In this document: positions 62,562-64,000 of the stretch, piece after piece
Position numbering within the stretch: the first letter of the stretch is position 1
Layout of the letters: each line of letters starts with the position of its first letter
Assembly (NCBI RefSeq): GCF_900114265.1
Contig: NZ_FPKV01000001.1
Span: forward strand, 682,001-746,000
Length of the DNA: 64,000 nucleotides
Reading direction: 5' to 3'
Source of the DNA: Flaviramulus basaltis
Lineage (GTDB): Bacteria; Bacteroidota; Bacteroidia; Flavobacteriales; Flavobacteriaceae
Made by a program: the position numbers and the translations under genes
The notes under the pieces: generated by a model
Database searches by the model: none
What the model saw: the letters and a program-made list of their open reading frames with translations, nothing else
Told to the model about the DNA's origin: nothing

Positions 62562-64000
62562 TGAGTGATAAAAAACATATAGACAGATTATTCCAAGAGG
62601 GCCTAAAAGATTTTGAAGCCACACCTAGAGATGCTGTTTGGGAAAACATTGAAGCAAAATTAAACAAGAAAAAGAAAAAAAGGCTTGTTATTCCAATCTG
62701 GTGGCGTTATGCGGGTATTGCAGCTTTATTATTGCTGCTTTTAACTATTGGTAGTGTTTATTTTAAAACTCCTGATAATTCTAATGATAATCAAAAAAAT
62801 CAAGTTGTAGAAACTGAAAATAATGCTTCAGAAAAAACAAATACTCAAAGCAAAACGCCTTTAGAAGATTTAAATAGTGCTTCTGAAACAAAAACCGCTG
62901 TTACGGATAATTCCAACTCAAAAGAAGACATAAAAACATCAACTAAAGACGCTAATTTTAAATCCCCTTTAAATAATTTAACACCTTCAAATGAGTCATC
63001 AGTAGCGGAAAATTCAGCTACAAAAAATAAAAATGAAAGCAAAGCAAAGCAAATTTCAAATAAAACACAAAATGCTAAAAACACATTATTAGATTCTAGT
63101 AATAATAAAGCAGTCGCTAATCATTATAATGAAAATACTAGCAAAGAAAATCTTCAAAATAAAAAAGAAAACAGCAGTACTACTGCATCTTCAAATGAAG
63201 AAAACGCCTATTCCGATAAAAAAGATGAGTTGCTAATCAATAAAGATAAAGCTCAAGAGCTTATTAATCATTCAAAAAACAACACCGCTATTACAGATGT
63301 AAAAGATGAAGAAACAGAAACTTTAGCGGATAACAAAACAGAAGAAAAAACACTTACAATTGAAGATGCTTTAGAAAAAAACAAAGATATTATTGAAGAA
63401 GAAGAGGAAACCCAAAACAGGTGGAGTATTGCCCCAAATGCTGCGCCTGTTTATTTTAACTCCTTAGGAGATGGCTCTTCTATTGATCCTCAATTTAATA
63501 AAAACTCTAAATCAGGAGAGCTAAATATGAGTTACGGTATTGCTGCTAGTTATGCTATAAATAATAAACTCACTATTCGCTCTGGTATAAACAAAGTGAA
63601 TTTAGGCTATAATACCAATGATGTTATTGTTTTTCAATCTACAGGAATAAGATCAAGTAGTGGTTCGTTGCAAAATGTTAATGCTTCAACAGCTAATATA
63701 AATAGTGATATATCACAAGATGTAGTTTCTATTACAAATAGTTTTGAAAGCTTAAATACTGCAAAAATTCCTGAATCTTTTGAAACTACCAACACATCAA
63801 TAAATCAAGCTTTTGGTTACATAGAAATTCCATTAGAAATTCAATACACGCTTTCCGATAAAAAACTAGGTGTTAATGTAATTGGTGGATTTAGTTCATT
63901 CTTTTTAAATAATAATGAAATATTTTCTGAAGCAGAAAATGGTAGCAGAACCTTTTTAGGTGAAGCTAATAATATAAATAAAGTGAGTTATAGTGCTAAT
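62561..64000 (+). CDS. Anti-sigma-like membrane protein fused to an outer-membrane-barrel domain (partial)
   Basis: The frame stays open to the window edge (480 codons). Residues 1-45 are a short cytoplasmic part (FQEGLKDFEATPRDAVWENI), 51-68 one transmembrane helix, 70-285 a Ser/Asn/Lys/Glu-rich low-complexity linker, and the rest begins a PorT-like beta-barrel region (RWSIAPNAAPVYFNS, GIAASYAINNKLTIRSGINK). This would place an inner-membrane helix and an outer-membrane barrel on one chain, spanning the periplasm. Translational coupling to the sigma factor suggests it controls that factor. Confidence 0.8.
   Translation, partial: MSDKKHIDRLFQEGLKDFEATPRDAVWENIEAKLNKKKKKRLVIPIWWRYAGIAALLLLLLTIGSVYFKTPDNSNDNQKNQVVETENNASEKTNTQSKTPLEDLNSASETKTAVTDNSNSKEDIKTSTKDANFKSPLNNLTPSNESSVAENSATKNKNESKAKQISNKTQNAKNTLLDSSNNKAVANHYNENTSKENLQNKKENSSTTASSNEENAYSDKKDELLINKDKAQELINHSKNNTAITDVKDEETETLADNKTEEKTLTIEDALEKNKDIIEEEEETQNRWSIAPNAAPVYFNSLGDGSSIDPQFNKNSKSGELNMSYGIAASYAINNKLTIRSGINKVNLGYNTNDVIVFQSTGIRSSSGSLQNVNASTANINSDISQDVVSITNSFESLNTAKIPESFETTNTSINQAFGYIEIPLEIQYTLSDKKLGVNVIGGFSSFFLNNNEIFSEAENGSRTFLGEANNINKVSYSAN

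Noticed and set aside
1-64000. tRNA, rRNA, transposase, phage or conjugation genes
   Set aside because: None recognised on either strand by eye; a tRNA or covariance scan would be needed to exclude small RNA genes.

Overview
The window is AT-rich chromosomal DNA from a member of the Bacteroidota, almost certainly family Flavobacteriaceae. Evidence: repeated TAnnTTTG promoter boxes (the Bacteroidota -7 element), a secreted protease with a type IX secretion (T9SS) sorting domain, the gliding lipoprotein GldH next to RicT and PBP1A, several GLPGLI-family proteins, a CarboxypepD_reg/outer-membrane-barrel receptor, and A-rich rather than strong Shine-Dalgarno leaders. No tRNA, rRNA, CRISPR array, transposase or phage gene was recognised.

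Layout. 1-11 kb: a partial secreted protein, metG, an S66 LD-carboxypeptidase, a TerB/J-domain protein, a bacilliredoxin, a plsC/acyl-ACP desaturase lipid pair, an HD hydrolase, an AraC regulator, a possible short transcript (about 8.8-9.0 kb) sharing its promoter design with the next gene, and a PA0069-type radical SAM protein. 11-19 kb: an outer-membrane protein, a two-component system, a heavily decayed PLP-dependent decarboxylase pseudogene, and an HxlR-controlled redox cluster (nitroreductase, NmrA-like reductase, YgiD dioxygenase) with a visible operator. 19-27 kb: enoyl-CoA hydratase, an NtrY-like kinase, then hemJ, a MATE pump and hemH on the minus strand, and a ThuA protein. 27-35 kb: the heme operon hemA - hemC/hemD fusion - hemE - EI24 - GNAT - hemF - YchJ - hemB, divergent from an AraC regulator. 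Together with hemJ and hemH this covers glutamyl-tRNA to protoheme except hemL. 35-47 kb: a lone GLPGLI protein, a CNNM/CBS protein, Ogt, a DUF4442-like protein, a serine hydrolase, a 3'-5' exonuclease, a large M4 protease with T9SS signal, a double-ATPase oligopeptide ABC protein and the two subunits of a 3-oxoacid CoA-transferase.

47.2-54.7 kb is the most unusual region. Read on the minus strand it is a repeated cassette: promoter, long leader, small secreted Cys-containing peptide, inverted repeat, GLPGLI protein(s), outer-membrane receptor. Three peptide genes (one intact, one frameshifted, one with a nonsense codon), four GLPGLI paralogues, one complete receptor and one receptor stump are present. 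The three peptide genes share a 5' leader hairpin, two share homologous promoters, and all three C-termini carry a related D-x-C-M motif. I propose this as an uncharacterised peptide export, maturation or uptake system built by tandem duplication. Its function is inference.

54.8-64 kb: PBP1A, gldH, ricT, trhO, a possible 30-residue ORF, recA, a lipoprotein, and an ECF sigma factor overlapping an anti-sigma-like/outer-membrane-barrel protein that runs off the window.
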